From Chloroflexota bacterium (GTDB lineage: Bacteria > Chloroflexota > Dormibacteria > Dormibacterales > Dormibacteraceae), in NCBI GenBank assembly GCA_005880915.1, contig VBIW01000036.1:153800-217799 (forward strand): a stretch of 64,000 nucleotides of DNA, read 5' to 3'. Within the stretch, counting starts at the first letter, position 1. Each line of letters starts with the position of its first letter. Both the position numbers and the translations under genes were made by a program. This document shows, piece by piece, positions 51,838 through 60,403 of this stretch. Below the pieces are notes generated by a model, which ran no database searches, was not told the origin of the DNA, and saw only the letters and a list, made by a program, of their open reading frames with translations.

Positions 51838-52314
51838 ATGGCAATCCGGTCCGAGCTCGCCGGCTACAGCACCAGCCAGGCCAGACGCGCTCTGGAAGGA
51901 CTGCCCCGGTGTGATTACGACGTCGTGATCAAGCCGCTGCGCTATCGCTCGGCCCCCCACCTGGCAGCGCGCTGCGAGTTCGAGGAACGGCGGATCGTGC
52001 TCCAGGTACCGATCCCGTTCCGCCCTTTCAAAGAGCCAGTCATCTACGCCGCGCGACGCAAGCGCGGAGGGGGCATGCGCTTTGCCTGGGCGTCGGAAAC
52101 CGTCTACTTTCGCGGTAAGCGCGACGTTCTCCGGTTCCTCTACTGCCACGAGTGGCTGCACTGGTACCTGTACGAGATCCTCGGCAAGGGATCTTCGGCC
52201 GAGACCGCATGCGACCGCTTCGCACTCCGCAATTTCCGGCGCCGCTACGTGACGACCGATGATGCCGACGCCGCGCTCAAACGGCGGCCGCTGAGGGTGC
52301 GAGCCTCAGGCTGA
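51838..52314 (+). CDS. small HExxH metallopeptidase-like protein
   Basis: A 158-residue, soluble, basic protein. It has one zincin motif, YCHEWLHWYLYE (HExxH), followed 17 residues later by an acidic residue in SAETACDRFALRNF. The rest is beta-rich (EFEERRIVLQVPIPF, MRFAWASETVYFRGKR). SprT-like or minimal gluzincin activity is possible; I do not recognise a named family. ATG 51838. Its 3' end overlaps the convergent membrane gene by 9 bp. Confidence 0.65.
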   Translation: MAIRSELAGYSTSQARRALEGLPRCDYDVVIKPLRYRSAPHLAARCEFEERRIVLQVPIPFRPFKEPVIYAARRKRGGGMRFAWASETVYFRGKRDVLRFLYCHEWLHWYLYEILGKGSSAETACDRFALRNFRRRYVTTDDADAALKRRPLRVRASG

Positions 52315-52680
52315 GACCGCGTCGGACTTGCGCACCAGCAAGATCACGGCTACCGGCAACAGCACGTTGACCATCAGTGAGACAGGGCCGCGGTTGAAGC
52401 CCAGGGGGAGCAGCAGCAGGACTGCGGAACCGAACAGGCATGCCGCCTCGATCGCGATCGCGCTTGCCCTCGCCCATCGCCGCCGCCACAGGGCGCCAAT
52501 GCCCACCAGGCAGGTGAGCAGGGCCAAGAGCATCGTGACCAGGGCAAGCGGCGCCATGAACACTTCTCCTGCGAGAGCGAACGGAATCGCAGAGATGCCC
52601 GCGATGAGCCAGAACAGACTCTGCATGAGGAGCAGGACGAAAACGGCCTCATGCCGGCCGCTGCCTTCAGCCTTGATCAA
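52306..52680 (-). CDS. four-helix membrane protein
   Basis: A 124-residue protein with four evenly spaced transmembrane helices and almost no loops. No family recognised. Its start overlaps the end of the upstream membrane gene by 14 bp, so it belongs to the two-component operon that begins at 55753. Confidence 0.65.
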   Translation of the reverse strand: MIKAEGSGRHEAVFVLLLMQSLFWLIAGISAIPFALAGEVFMAPLALVTMLLALLTCLVGIGALWRRRWARASAIAIEAACLFGSAVLLLLPLGFNRGPVSLMVNVLLPVAVILLVRKSDAVSA

Positions 52681-53740
52681 TTCGCTTCACCACCTGCGAG
52701 TCGATGTCCACCGCAAATCTTCCGCCCGGGTTGTCGACGATCCACACATGGAGCATCGGCGGGATGCTGACGTCGATGGCGCCGATTGGACATGTCGCAG
52801 TGGGCGTCATCAAGCTGAACTCCACCCCGAGAGGTGTGAAGCAGATGTTTTGATGCTGATGCCACGCTGTGAGCGGCCCTCCCGGATCGGGGCCGAACTG
52901 GCCGATGTGCTGCATCTGGAACATGGCCCCAAGCAGGACGGGCCCATGCTTTGTGTTCGCATAGACGAGACCCTGAGGATGCTGTGGGTCCATCACGTAT
53001 CCCGCGTAACGCTGGTTCATCCAGTGTGTCGATGGTTGATCCTGGGGCCCGCCCGGTCTGTAACCTGCGGCCGATGCGACGCGCCAGTCGCGGTACGGCG
53101 CGATGGCTGCCGCGGTCTCGTCGTAGAGCCTCTGCGCAGCAGCCGTCTGTTCGGGCGTCGGGACGTCGTTGGTCGGCTGGAGGACCGCGCCCGCGTGAGC
53201 GTGCTGCGCGTCAGGCCGAGCCAGGTCGACGATCCATACGACCGACATGCTCACCACAGTGAGGAGTGGAACCGCGATCCCGAGGGCGCTCCAGCGCCAC
53301 GCCCGGTGCGGTCTGCCCGGCTCGCCACGCACCGGAATCAGAACCAGGCCGAGCGTCGTGAGCTCTAGAAGCTTCGTCGCGAGCGCCACCTGGTCTGGGC
53401 TGTCGAAGCCGAGCACTATGAAGCCGGCGTAGCCGAGCAGGGTCATCGTGATAAGCGCCGACGAAGCGAGCCGCCACCAGCGCCAGGTGAAGAGCTGCGA
53501 CAGGACCAGGTAAGCGACGCCGTTGAGCCCGAACAAGACCGCGGTGATGGGCTCGCCCAGGTGAGTCCAGACGAGCCCGAGGTGGATCGCCCCTGCCGTC
53601 GCCATCAAGACAGATGCCGCAAGCACCGTGCCAGACGCGGCTTGGCGCACGCGCCTGCGCCTCACGAGGTAGATGGCTGGCGGAAGCGCCAGAAGACCGG
53701 TGTACAGGGCTATCGCGTGGTCTGGCGCGATGTCGAACAT
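52667..53740 (-). CDS. membrane protein with C-terminal extracytoplasmic His-rich domain
   Basis: A 357-residue protein. Residues 1-200 hold about seven transmembrane helices, including LYTGLLALPPAIYLV and WSALGIAVPLLTVVSMSVVW. The last 140 residues are soluble and probably outside, with AHAGAVLQPTNDVPTPEQ, HWMNQRYAGYVMDPQHPQG and the His-rich GGPLTAWHQHQNICFTPLGV, followed by a TATCP cysteine. The His/Cys cluster could bind a metal ion. ATG 53740 gives a clean start 22 bp after the kinase stop; the long upstream frame is inside the kinase gene. Confidence 0.7.
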   Translation of the reverse strand: MFDIAPDHAIALYTGLLALPPAIYLVRRRRVRQAASGTVLAASVLMATAGAIHLGLVWTHLGEPITAVLFGLNGVAYLVLSQLFTWRWWRLASSALITMTLLGYAGFIVLGFDSPDQVALATKLLELTTLGLVLIPVRGEPGRPHRAWRWSALGIAVPLLTVVSMSVVWIVDLARPDAQHAHAGAVLQPTNDVPTPEQTAAAQRLYDETAAAIAPYRDWRVASAAGYRPGGPQDQPSTHWMNQRYAGYVMDPQHPQGLVYANTKHGPVLLGAMFQMQHIGQFGPDPGGPLTAWHQHQNICFTPLGVEFSLMTPTATCPIGAIDVSIPPMLHVWIVDNPGGRFAVDIDSQVVKRIDQG

Positions 53741-53762
53741 GCCACGAGCGTGGCGGGCTCGG

Positions 53763-55097
53763 TTAAGAAGCGCGTAAGAGAGGAAGGTCGACGAGAAACG
53801 CGGCCCCGCCGATGATGGCCTCACCCGCGATGATGCGGCCATGGTGCTCTGCGACGATCCATCGCGCGATTGCGAGTCCAAGTCCCGCGTGCGAGCCGGA
53901 GCGCGCAGCGTCAGCACGATAGAACCGCTCGAAGATTCGCTCTCGGTCGTCGGCCTCGACCCCAGGCCCATCGTCGGCGAGCACGAGGCGGGCCCAGCCG
54001 GACTCCGAATACAGCCGGACCTCGATCGTCGAGCGCGCGTAGCGAAACGCGTTGTCGAGCAGGATCCAGAGCAGCTGGCGCACCGCGTCCTCGTCGCCAT
54101 CCACTGAAATGGCCTCCGCGCTGACAGTCAGACGGGTCTCCGGGTGTGCACCAGATGCCTGGCGACACACCTCGTCGACCAGCGACTTCAGATCGACCGC
54201 AGTCAACGCAAGCTGCAGCCCTGAATCCGCGCGGGCGAGCGTCAGCATTCGGTCGACGAGCCTGGACATGCGCGCCCCCTCCTCCAGGATGTCCGCCGCA
54301 GCGGCCTGGCGCACCGCGTCGCCAACCTCGCGCGACGCCAGCAGGCCGGCGTTGCCCTCGATCGTCGTCAAGGGCGTGCGCAGCTCGTGCGAGGCGTCCG
54401 CCACAAAACGGCGCTGTGACTCGAACGCATCCTGCAGCCGGCTCAGCATCCCGTTGAAGCTCGCGGCGAGCACGGCCACCTCGTCGCGGCCTCTGGTCGC
54501 AGGCAGGCGGCGGCCGAAATCGCGTGTGCGGCCGATCTCCTCGGCTGCCACGGCGGTCGCCTCGAGCGGCGCGAGCGCCCGGCCCGCCACCAGCCAGGAG
54601 GCGATCATCGCCGCGGCAAGCGCCGGCACCGAGGAGATGACCAGGAAGACGACGATGCCAGAAACGTTGCTTTGCACCACCCGGACCGACTGTCCTGTCA
54701 TCACGTATCCACCGCCGTACGGAAGCACATAGAGCCGCAGTGAGCCCTGGGTTGCAAATGCGCCCCGGTGCTTCGTGGCCTGGTCCAGCAGAGAGGGCGC
54801 CGCGAGCGGCGCCGCTCCGTTCAGGACGCCGGTCGAGTAGATCACCGAGCCGTCTGCACCCATCAGCTCGACGAACACGTCCGTGCTCTTGCTCAAGTCC
54901 GATGGTGCGACGGGCGCCTGCTGACCTGGCACGGTAACGACCGAGGCCGCGGCGTCGTGGGCGCGCGTGCGTAGTGCGTCGTCCTGGTTGGTGACTGCGT
55001 TCCGTGACAGCAGCGTGTAAAGCAGCAAGCCGAAGATCAGCAGCGCCAGCGCGACCACGCCGCCGCCGAAGAACGCGAGCCGGGCGCGGAGCGGCAC
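53763..55097 (-). CDS. sensor histidine kinase
   Basis: A 444-residue EnvZ/BaeS-type kinase: transmembrane helix near 10-30, an extracytoplasmic sensor (about 35-150), a second helix (about 150-170), HAMP region, phospho-acceptor helix DASHELRTPLTTIEGNAGLL (His), then N box LLDNAFRYA, G1 LADDGPGVE and G2 GLGLAIARWIVAEHHG. Complete and probably active. GTG 55097 overlaps the response-regulator stop by one base (TAGTG). Confidence 0.95.
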   Translation of the reverse strand: MPLRARLAFFGGGVVALALLIFGLLLYTLLSRNAVTNQDDALRTRAHDAAASVVTVPGQQAPVAPSDLSKSTDVFVELMGADGSVIYSTGVLNGAAPLAAPSLLDQATKHRGAFATQGSLRLYVLPYGGGYVMTGQSVRVVQSNVSGIVVFLVISSVPALAAAMIASWLVAGRALAPLEATAVAAEEIGRTRDFGRRLPATRGRDEVAVLAASFNGMLSRLQDAFESQRRFVADASHELRTPLTTIEGNAGLLASREVGDAVRQAAAADILEEGARMSRLVDRMLTLARADSGLQLALTAVDLKSLVDEVCRQASGAHPETRLTVSAEAISVDGDEDAVRQLLWILLDNAFRYARSTIEVRLYSESGWARLVLADDGPGVEADDRERIFERFYRADAARSGSHAGLGLAIARWIVAEHHGRIIAGEAIIGGAAFLVDLPLLRAS

Positions 55098-55753
55098 TAT
55101 TCGTGCAGGGCGTAGCCGGCGCCGCGCTTTGTGTGCAGGAGCCTGGGCTCCCCAAGCTTCTGGCGCAGGTAACCGATGTATACAGCCACCACGTTGTCAC
55201 TCTCGGCCTCGCCCCTCCAGACGGCGTCAATGAGCTGTTCGCGCGACAGGACCTGCCGCGGATGGCGGAGGAAGTGCCGTAGGAGCTCGAACTCCGTCGC
55301 CGTGAGGTCGATCGTTCGGTCACCGCGCCACGCGCCGCGGCTCGACGGCTCGAGCCGGAGGTCGCCGAAGCGGAGGTGCTCCGCCACAGCGGTACGTCGC
55401 AGGAGGGCGCGCACCCGAGCGAGCAGCTCCTCGTAGGCGAAAGGTTTCACGAGGTAGTCGTCCGCCCCGGAGTCCAGCCCGCGGACACGCTCCTCGGTGC
55501 CGCCGAGCGCCGTCAGCAGGAGGATCGGCACGGGTCCGGTCGCGCGGAGCTTCCTGCAGACGGCGATGCCGTCCAGGCCAGGCAGCATGATGTCCAGGAC
55601 GACGAGGTCGAAAGGCCGCTCGCGGGCGCGCCTCAGCGCGTCGCCCCCGTCCCCCGCCCCCTCTACGTCGTGGCCCTCCGCCGCGAGGACTCGTTCAAGC
55701 GTGGCCGCAAGCCGCGGGTCGTCTTCGACCACCAGGATGCGGGAGCCAGCCAT
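55097..55753 (-). CDS. OmpR-family response regulator
   Basis: A 218-residue regulator: receiver domain with VVEDDPRLAATL acidic pair, phospho-acceptor Asp in LVVLDIMLPGLDG, Thr/Lys switch residues in LLTALGGTEER and DYLVKPFAYEELLARV, then a winged-helix DNA-binding domain (TATEFELLRHFLRHPRQVLS, VYIGYLRQKLGEPRL). The promoter has TATAAA at 55762-55767 with eight bases before the ATG, so this mRNA is probably leaderless or nearly so. Confidence 0.96.
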   Translation of the reverse strand: MAGSRILVVEDDPRLAATLERVLAAEGHDVEGAGDGGDALRRARERPFDLVVLDIMLPGLDGIAVCRKLRATGPVPILLLTALGGTEERVRGLDSGADDYLVKPFAYEELLARVRALLRRTAVAEHLRFGDLRLEPSSRGAWRGDRTIDLTATEFELLRHFLRHPRQVLSREQLIDAVWRGEAESDNVVAVYIGYLRQKLGEPRLLHTKRGAGYALHE

Positions 55754-55761
55754 CGGACCGA

Positions 55762-55767
55762 TTTATA
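55762..55767 (-). promoter_or_regulatory. -10 box of the two-component operon
   Basis: On the minus strand TATAAA is followed by TCGGTCCG and then the ATG of the response regulator at 55753. The -35 region is weak. The spacing leaves no room for a ribosome-binding site. Confidence 0.6.
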
Positions 55768-55870
55768 GACCAGTGCTTGTGGATTCGATAAGAGCTGTCG
55801 AATTCGCTGCCGCCCATTCGTCGTGTGGGATGAGTCCAAAAGACATCACACGCAAGAGGAGAAGACAGAT

Positions 55871-56194
55871 ATGGCGAATTTCGTACTTCTGTACACCGGA
55901 GGCAGCGCCGGCACCACCCCCGCCGAGCGGGAGAAGGCGATGCAGGCGTGGGGCGGCTGGTTCGGCAAGCTGGGCGACAAGATCGTCGACGCCGGCAACC
56001 CGTTCAGCGAGCACGCGAAGAACGTATCGAACGGCGGCACGGTGCATGAGGGCCCGGTGGGCAACCCTCCCGCGACCGGCTACTCGATCCTCAAGGCAGA
56101 CTCGCTGAACGCTGCGGCCGAGCTGGCGAAGGGCTGCCCCGTGCTGCAGTCGGGGGGCAAGATCACGGTCTACGAGATAACGCCGGCAATGTAG
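55871..56194 (+). CDS. YCII/DGPF-like domain protein
   Basis: A 107-residue protein: MANFVLLYTGGSAGTTPAER start, AWGGWFGKLGDKIVDAGNPF, HEGPVGNPPATGYSILKADS, and VLQSGGKITVYEI end. This is a ferredoxin-like fold of YCII-related proteins, a second one in the window besides the ECF42 partner, but without the exact DGPF motif (it reads EGPV). ATG 55871 follows GAGGAG. No sigma gene adjoins. Confidence 0.82.
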   Translation: MANFVLLYTGGSAGTTPAEREKAMQAWGGWFGKLGDKIVDAGNPFSEHAKNVSNGGTVHEGPVGNPPATGYSILKADSLNAAAELAKGCPVLQSGGKITVYEITPAM

Positions 56195-56197
56195 CCA

Positions 56198-56276
56198 CGC
56201 CCCTCTCCCCAGATCCCTGGCGGCAAGCGCATACGGATGGGACCTATTGATCGCTCCCCTGAGGGGAGAGGGTGCC
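56198..56276 (+). repeat. palindromic repeat, long copy B
   Basis: CGCCCCTCTCCCC at the left and CTCCCCTGAGGGGAGAGGG plus GTGCC at the right enclose a 45-base interior (GATCCCTGGCGGCAAG, GCATACGGATGGGACC, TTGATCGC). Compare copy A at 16666-16740 (reverse orientation) and copy C at 22086-22129 (interior deleted). It fills the gap between the YCII gene and the convergent transglutaminase-like gene, ending exactly at that gene's stop. Confidence 0.85.
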
Positions 56277-57142
56277 TAATCGACTTCGATTAAGGTCACT
56301 CGTTTCGTCGCCGTAAGCCGGCCTCTGGCGCCCGAAAGGTACGTGCCCGAGGTCGGCGCCACATCCGAGTAGTCGCCGCCGATCGCGACGGTCACGTAGC
56401 CGAGCCCTCCACGGCTCGCATGGGTGGGGTCGAACGTGTGGGCGATCGCGTCCCCGGTTCCATCACCCGTCGGCAGCACGACCTCAACCCACGCATGAGT
56501 CCCGCCCTGGCCCAGCAGGTGGCCCGACACGTAGCGCGACGGCAGTGCGCACGCGCGGCAGAGCGCGAGCATCACATGCGCGTAGTCCTGGCAGACGCCG
56601 GCGCCCATCTCGAGTGCCTGCGCCGCGGTGGTGCGAACGCCGGTCGATCCCCAGCGGTACGTCATCGACTGGTAGACCCAGTCGTTGATCCGATCGGCGA
56701 GGGGCAGACCCCATTCGGCCGCGGCCGCAAGGTCGTCCGCCGCCCGCAGGATTGCGTCGTCAGCCTCGGTGAGCAGGGAGGGTTCGAGCAGGTAACCGTC
56801 CGCGAGCCAGCCGTCGGGAAGCCGATTCGGCTCCGCCGCCCGTCGCTCGACGGAGACCTCGGCGACGAACTCGATCGCGTCCGGCACGCGCGGCGCAAAG
56901 ACGTCGACAATCATGTTGCCGAAACGGTCGCTTCGGTTCTCGAGGCGAGCGCCGTCGAGCTCGACCGACACGTCGTGCCATAACCTCCGCTGGTCTCCGA
57001 AGCGCTCGGGAGGAATGACCACCAGGCGGTGATTCAGGTCCCTGATCGGTTCCGGGTACTCATAGCGAAACGTCTGGCGCAGCAGGTATGCCGCCCGACT
57101 GGCGGAGCTCCAGTCGACGGAGGCCGGGTCGATCGCCATCAC
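56276..57142 (-). CDS. transglutaminase-like protein A
   Basis: A 288-residue soluble protein. An N-terminal beta domain (about 15-130) precedes the transglutaminase core, with GAGVCQDYAHVMLALCR (Cys), QGGTHAWVEVVLP (His) and AHTFDPTHASRGG (Asp), a complete triad, and the family end VAIGGDYSDVAPTSGTY. Together with protein B it forms the minus-strand half of a divergent cluster. ATG overlaps the stop of B by four bases (ATGA). No signal peptide, so likely cytoplasmic. Confidence 0.92.
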   Translation of the reverse strand: MMAIDPASVDWSSASRAAYLLRQTFRYEYPEPIRDLNHRLVVIPPERFGDQRRLWHDVSVELDGARLENRSDRFGNMIVDVFAPRVPDAIEFVAEVSVERRAAEPNRLPDGWLADGYLLEPSLLTEADDAILRAADDLAAAAEWGLPLADRINDWVYQSMTYRWGSTGVRTTAAQALEMGAGVCQDYAHVMLALCRACALPSRYVSGHLLGQGGTHAWVEVVLPTGDGTGDAIAHTFDPTHASRGGLGYVTVAIGGDYSDVAPTSGTYLSGARGRLTATKRVTLIEVD

Positions 57143-57906
57143 GACGCCTCCTCGGCCCAGACAGTCATCGAGCGAAAGGCGGCAGGCCCGAACGTGGTCA
57201 GCATTGCGACGTCCAGGGCGTCACGGCCCCGGCCGATCAGCACCCGCCCGACCCGCCGCATGTTGTTACGCGGGTCAAACGTCCACCAGCGATCGCCGAG
57301 GTAAACCTCCATCCAGGCCGCGAAATCCATCGGATCCGGGTTCACTGGCACATACAGGTCCGGCAGGTAGCCGAAGACGTAACGCGCCGGGATGTTCATC
57401 GCCCTGCAAAAAGTGATCCCGAGATGGGCCAGGTCGCGGCAGACTCCCCTGCCTTGCTCCAGCACGTCAACCGCCGTGGTCAGCGGGTTGCTAGCGCCGT
57501 ATTGAAACTTGATGTTGTCGTGGACCCAGTCGCAGATCGCTTGCACCCTCACTCCGCCGGGCTCTGTCTGGCCGAACAGCTCCCAGGCCATCCCCATGAG
57601 CCGGTCGGACAGGCAGTAGCGGCTGGGCAGTGTGAAGTGGAGCAGGTCTCCCGGCACCTCGTGGACCGGAAGCTGCGGCGCGGCCGTGCCGTCGGGATCG
57701 GGTTCGTCCGGAACGGCGACCACCGCGTCATAGCGCAGCACCAGCTCACCCTCTGGCATCACGAGACGTTTGACGGGGTTGCCGTAGAAGTCGGCGTACT
57801 CGTCGACAGGCACCGGCGGCTGGGTCGCCCAGGTCTCGGTGACGAGCTGATGGCTGGCGTCGGAACGCGGGCGCACCTGGACCGTGGCCACAGTGGGGGC
57901 GCTCAC
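57139..57906 (-). CDS. transglutaminase-like protein B (His position altered)
   Basis: A 255-residue protein of the same fold: GRGVCRDLAHLGITFCRAMN (Cys) and WWTFDPRNNMRRVG (Asp), but the third triad position reads MDFAAWMEVYLG, where catalytic transglutaminases have His-Ala-Trp. So the His is replaced by Ala, perhaps a non-catalytic or differently acting member; I believe close relatives often lack it too. The start is uncertain. GTG 57906 is the first canonical codon, but the expected N terminus (LRVGCEFKYDV) continues about 12 codons further upstream, where only non-canonical codons exist. The much longer frame is antisense to the ATP-grasp gene. Confidence 0.85.
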   Translation of the reverse strand: MSAPTVATVQVRPRSDASHQLVTETWATQPPVPVDEYADFYGNPVKRLVMPEGELVLRYDAVVAVPDEPDPDGTAAPQLPVHEVPGDLLHFTLPSRYCLSDRLMGMAWELFGQTEPGGVRVQAICDWVHDNIKFQYGASNPLTTAVDVLEQGRGVCRDLAHLGITFCRAMNIPARYVFGYLPDLYVPVNPDPMDFAAWMEVYLGDRWWTFDPRNNMRRVGRVLIGRGRDALDVAMLTTFGPAAFRSMTVWAEEAS

Positions 57907-57990
57907 GTCGTATTTGAACTCGCAGCCGACCCGTAGATCGATCGTTTTTGCAGGTTGCGGGATGGCGCAGACACTATAGCGGTGGGTTTC

Positions 57991-59457
57991 GTGAATCTCG
58001 ATGCCAACTACCGGTTCAACGGCTTCTATGACGAGATGCTTGCGGCCGCCGGCCGGCCGAGACCCGCCTACCGCCGACTCTACGAGCAGCTGAACCGGCT
58101 CGGCCCTGACGAGCTGCAGCGCCGGCACGGTCTGGCGATTCAGATGTTCCGCAACCACGGCATCACCTTTGCCGTCTATCCGGACACCCAGGGCACGGAG
58201 AAGGTCTTTCCGTTCGACATCATCCCGAGGGTCATAGAAGCGGGCACGTGGCGGCGCCTCGAGCAAGGGCTGACGCAGCGGCTGCGGGCACTGAACCTCT
58301 TCCTGGACGACGTCTACGGACGCAAACTGATCTTGAAGCAAAGGGCCATCCCGCCCGAGATCGTCTTGAGCAGCTCGCTCTACCTGCGCGAGATCGAGGG
58401 TCTCGCCGTCCCGCACGGTATCCACAGCCACATCGCGGGGATCGACCTCGTCCGGAACGAGAAGGGCGATTTCCTCGTCCTCGAGGACAACCTGCGCACG
58501 CCGTCTGGCGCCTCGTATGTCCAGGCGAACAGGTACGTCATGAAGCGGATCCTTCCCGACCTGTTCGCCGGCTATCCCGTGCGCCCGGTCGAAGGCTACG
58601 TCCACGAGCTGCTCCGTCACCTGCGCTGGCTCGCCCCCAAGGACGTGGACGAACCGACTGTCGTGCTCCTCACGCCCGGAATCAACAACTCCGCCTACTA
58701 CGAGCATCTGTACCTCGCCAAGCAAATGGGCATAGAGCTCGTCGAAGGCACCGATCTTGTCGTCGACGACGACCACGTCTTCATGCGGACCACACGAGGA
58801 CTGCGGCCTGTACACGTGATCTATCGACGTATCGACGATGAGTGGCTGGACCCGATTTTCGGCCGCCAGGAGTCCTTGGTCGGGGTCGCCGGCCTGGTCA
58901 ATGCGTATCGCGCCGGCAACGTCGCGATCGCCAACGCACTGGGCAACGGGGTCGCCGACGACAAGGCCGTCTATGCGCTTGTGCCGCGGATCATCCGCTA
59001 CTACCTCGACGAAGACCCGATCCTGCCGAACGTGGAGACGTTCCTCTGTGCGATCGATTCCGACTGTCGGTACGTGCTCGAGCATCTCGACCAGCTCGTG
59101 GTGAAGACGGTGGATGGATCGGGCGGGTACGGAATGCTCATCGGGACCACGTCGACCAAGGACGAGCGCGAGGAGTTCCGGCGCCGCATCGTCGCGGCCC
59201 CACGCTCCTTCGTCGCTCAGCCTGTGGTCTCGCTGTCCGTGCAGCCGGTGCTCGACGGAGGAACGCTGCGCCCGGGACACCAGGATCTCCGGCCGTTCGT
59301 CCTCACCGGACCAGACGTCTACGTCACGCCAGGCGGCCTTACACGTGTCGCTTTGAAGCCCGGCTCTCTGATTGTCAACAGCTCGCAGGGCGGGGGGAGC
59401 CGCGACACGTGGGTCATGGCACAGGGCGAGCACGAGGAGCGGGAAACCGGTGCTTAG
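57991..59457 (+). CDS. circularly permuted ATP-grasp protein
   Basis: About 488 residues. The family motifs are FDIIPRVIEAGTWRRLEQGL, RALNLFLDDVYG, GIDLVRNEKGDFLVLEDNLR then TPSGASYV, TVVLLTPGINNSAYYEHLYL, and the C-terminal VVKTVDGSGGYGMLIGT with the ATP-binding Gly-rich loop. Such enzymes are predicted amide ligases, joining a carboxylate to an amine via acyl phosphate. GTG 57991 gives the normal short N terminus; GTG 57982 and TTG 57955 are alternatives. A TATAGC box ends at 57980, so a leaderless start is possible. Followed by alpha-E with an 8-bp overlap. Confidence 0.92.
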   Translation: MNLDANYRFNGFYDEMLAAAGRPRPAYRRLYEQLNRLGPDELQRRHGLAIQMFRNHGITFAVYPDTQGTEKVFPFDIIPRVIEAGTWRRLEQGLTQRLRALNLFLDDVYGRKLILKQRAIPPEIVLSSSLYLREIEGLAVPHGIHSHIAGIDLVRNEKGDFLVLEDNLRTPSGASYVQANRYVMKRILPDLFAGYPVRPVEGYVHELLRHLRWLAPKDVDEPTVVLLTPGINNSAYYEHLYLAKQMGIELVEGTDLVVDDDHVFMRTTRGLRPVHVIYRRIDDEWLDPIFGRQESLVGVAGLVNAYRAGNVAIANALGNGVADDKAVYALVPRIIRYYLDEDPILPNVETFLCAIDSDCRYVLEHLDQLVVKTVDGSGGYGMLIGTTSTKDEREEFRRRIVAAPRSFVAQPVVSLSVQPVLDGGTLRPGHQDLRPFVLTGPDVYVTPGGLTRVALKPGSLIVNSSQGGGSRDTWVMAQGEHEERETGA

Positions 59458-60403
59458 CCGCAACGCGACGTCTCTGACACTGTTCGGCCGCCACCTCGAA
59501 CGCGCCGACCACCTGGCGCGGATCCTCGGCGTACACGTGGCTCTGGCGCTCGACCGGACGGACGAGCCAGGGCCTGAGTTCTGGGTTCGTTTCATGGAGC
59601 TGGCGGGTTGGCGCGGCAGCGACACGGGCCAGCGCGACCAGGCGGTCGAGATGGTGGTCAGCGGCTCGCTGGGGCCCTCAGTCCTGGCCAGCATCGCGGC
59701 CGCCCGGCTCGCCGCGCAGGCGGTGCGGCCAACGCTGCCGACCGAGCTCTACGAGCAGATCAACACGCTCCACTGGCGGAGCAGGGAGGCCCCCTGGCAG
59801 CGCGACCTCTATCCGTTCTTGATGGATGTGCAAATGAGCATCCGGCTGTCCGACGGACTGCTCGAGGACACCATGTTCCACGACGAAGCACGCGATTTCG
59901 TGCTCCTGGGGAAATTCGTCGAGCGCGCGGCGAACGTCACCACTGTCGTCACCCGCAAATCGGCGGAGCTCGCCGACACGCCGGAGGACGCCCTCGAATG
60001 GACGGCGGTGCTCAAGTCGTGCTTTGCGTTCGAGTCATACCAGGCGCATTACGGAGCCGGCGTGAGCGCCGACCGGGTCATCGAGTGTCTGCTGCTCGAT
60101 CGCGCCCTTCCGCGCTCCGCCCGTTTCTCGGTCTCGACTGCTCTCGAGGCTGTGACGCGCATCGAAGGCAAGACGCGGAATTCGAGGCCGATGAAGCTGC
60201 TGGCTCGACTCAACGGCATGTACCTGGCCGCCAACACAGAGACCATCGCCGAGCACCCGCTCGAATTCGATGCAGAATGTCGTGCGCTGCTTCGCCAGCT
60301 CGAGGTCGCGCTGCGCGAGACCTACTTCCATCCGAGCAAGGTGCCCGCCACAGTCACAGGCGAGGAGGGCCGCGGCATGCCCCAACAACAGCAACAGCGA
60401 TGA
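59450..60403 (+). CDS. alpha-E domain (DUF403) protein
   Basis: A 317-residue all-helical protein: SLTLFGRHLERADHLARILG, INTLHWRSREAPWQRDL-like region, FVLLGKFVERAANVTTVVTR, CFAFESYQAHYGAGVSADRV, and the FSVSTALEAVTRIEG part. The two R-(H/V)-ER-A-D/N helices are the alpha-E hallmark. The family is nearly always next to an ATP-grasp and a transglutaminase, as here; role unknown. GTG 59450 overlaps the ATP-grasp stop (GTGCTTAG). The tail ends in a run of glutamines. Confidence 0.92.
   Translation: MLSRNATSLTLFGRHLERADHLARILGVHVALALDRTDEPGPEFWVRFMELAGWRGSDTGQRDQAVEMVVSGSLGPSVLASIAAARLAAQAVRPTLPTELYEQINTLHWRSREAPWQRDLYPFLMDVQMSIRLSDGLLEDTMFHDEARDFVLLGKFVERAANVTTVVTRKSAELADTPEDALEWTAVLKSCFAFESYQAHYGAGVSADRVIECLLLDRALPRSARFSVSTALEAVTRIEGKTRNSRPMKLLARLNGMYLAANTETIAEHPLEFDAECRALLRQLEVALRETYFHPSKVPATVTGEEGRGMPQQQQQR

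Noticed and set aside
57907..59694. N-terminal 596 codons of a long minus-strand frame ahead of transglutaminase B
   Set aside because: Lies antisense to the ATP-grasp and alpha-E genes; the transglutaminase homology begins only near 57930.
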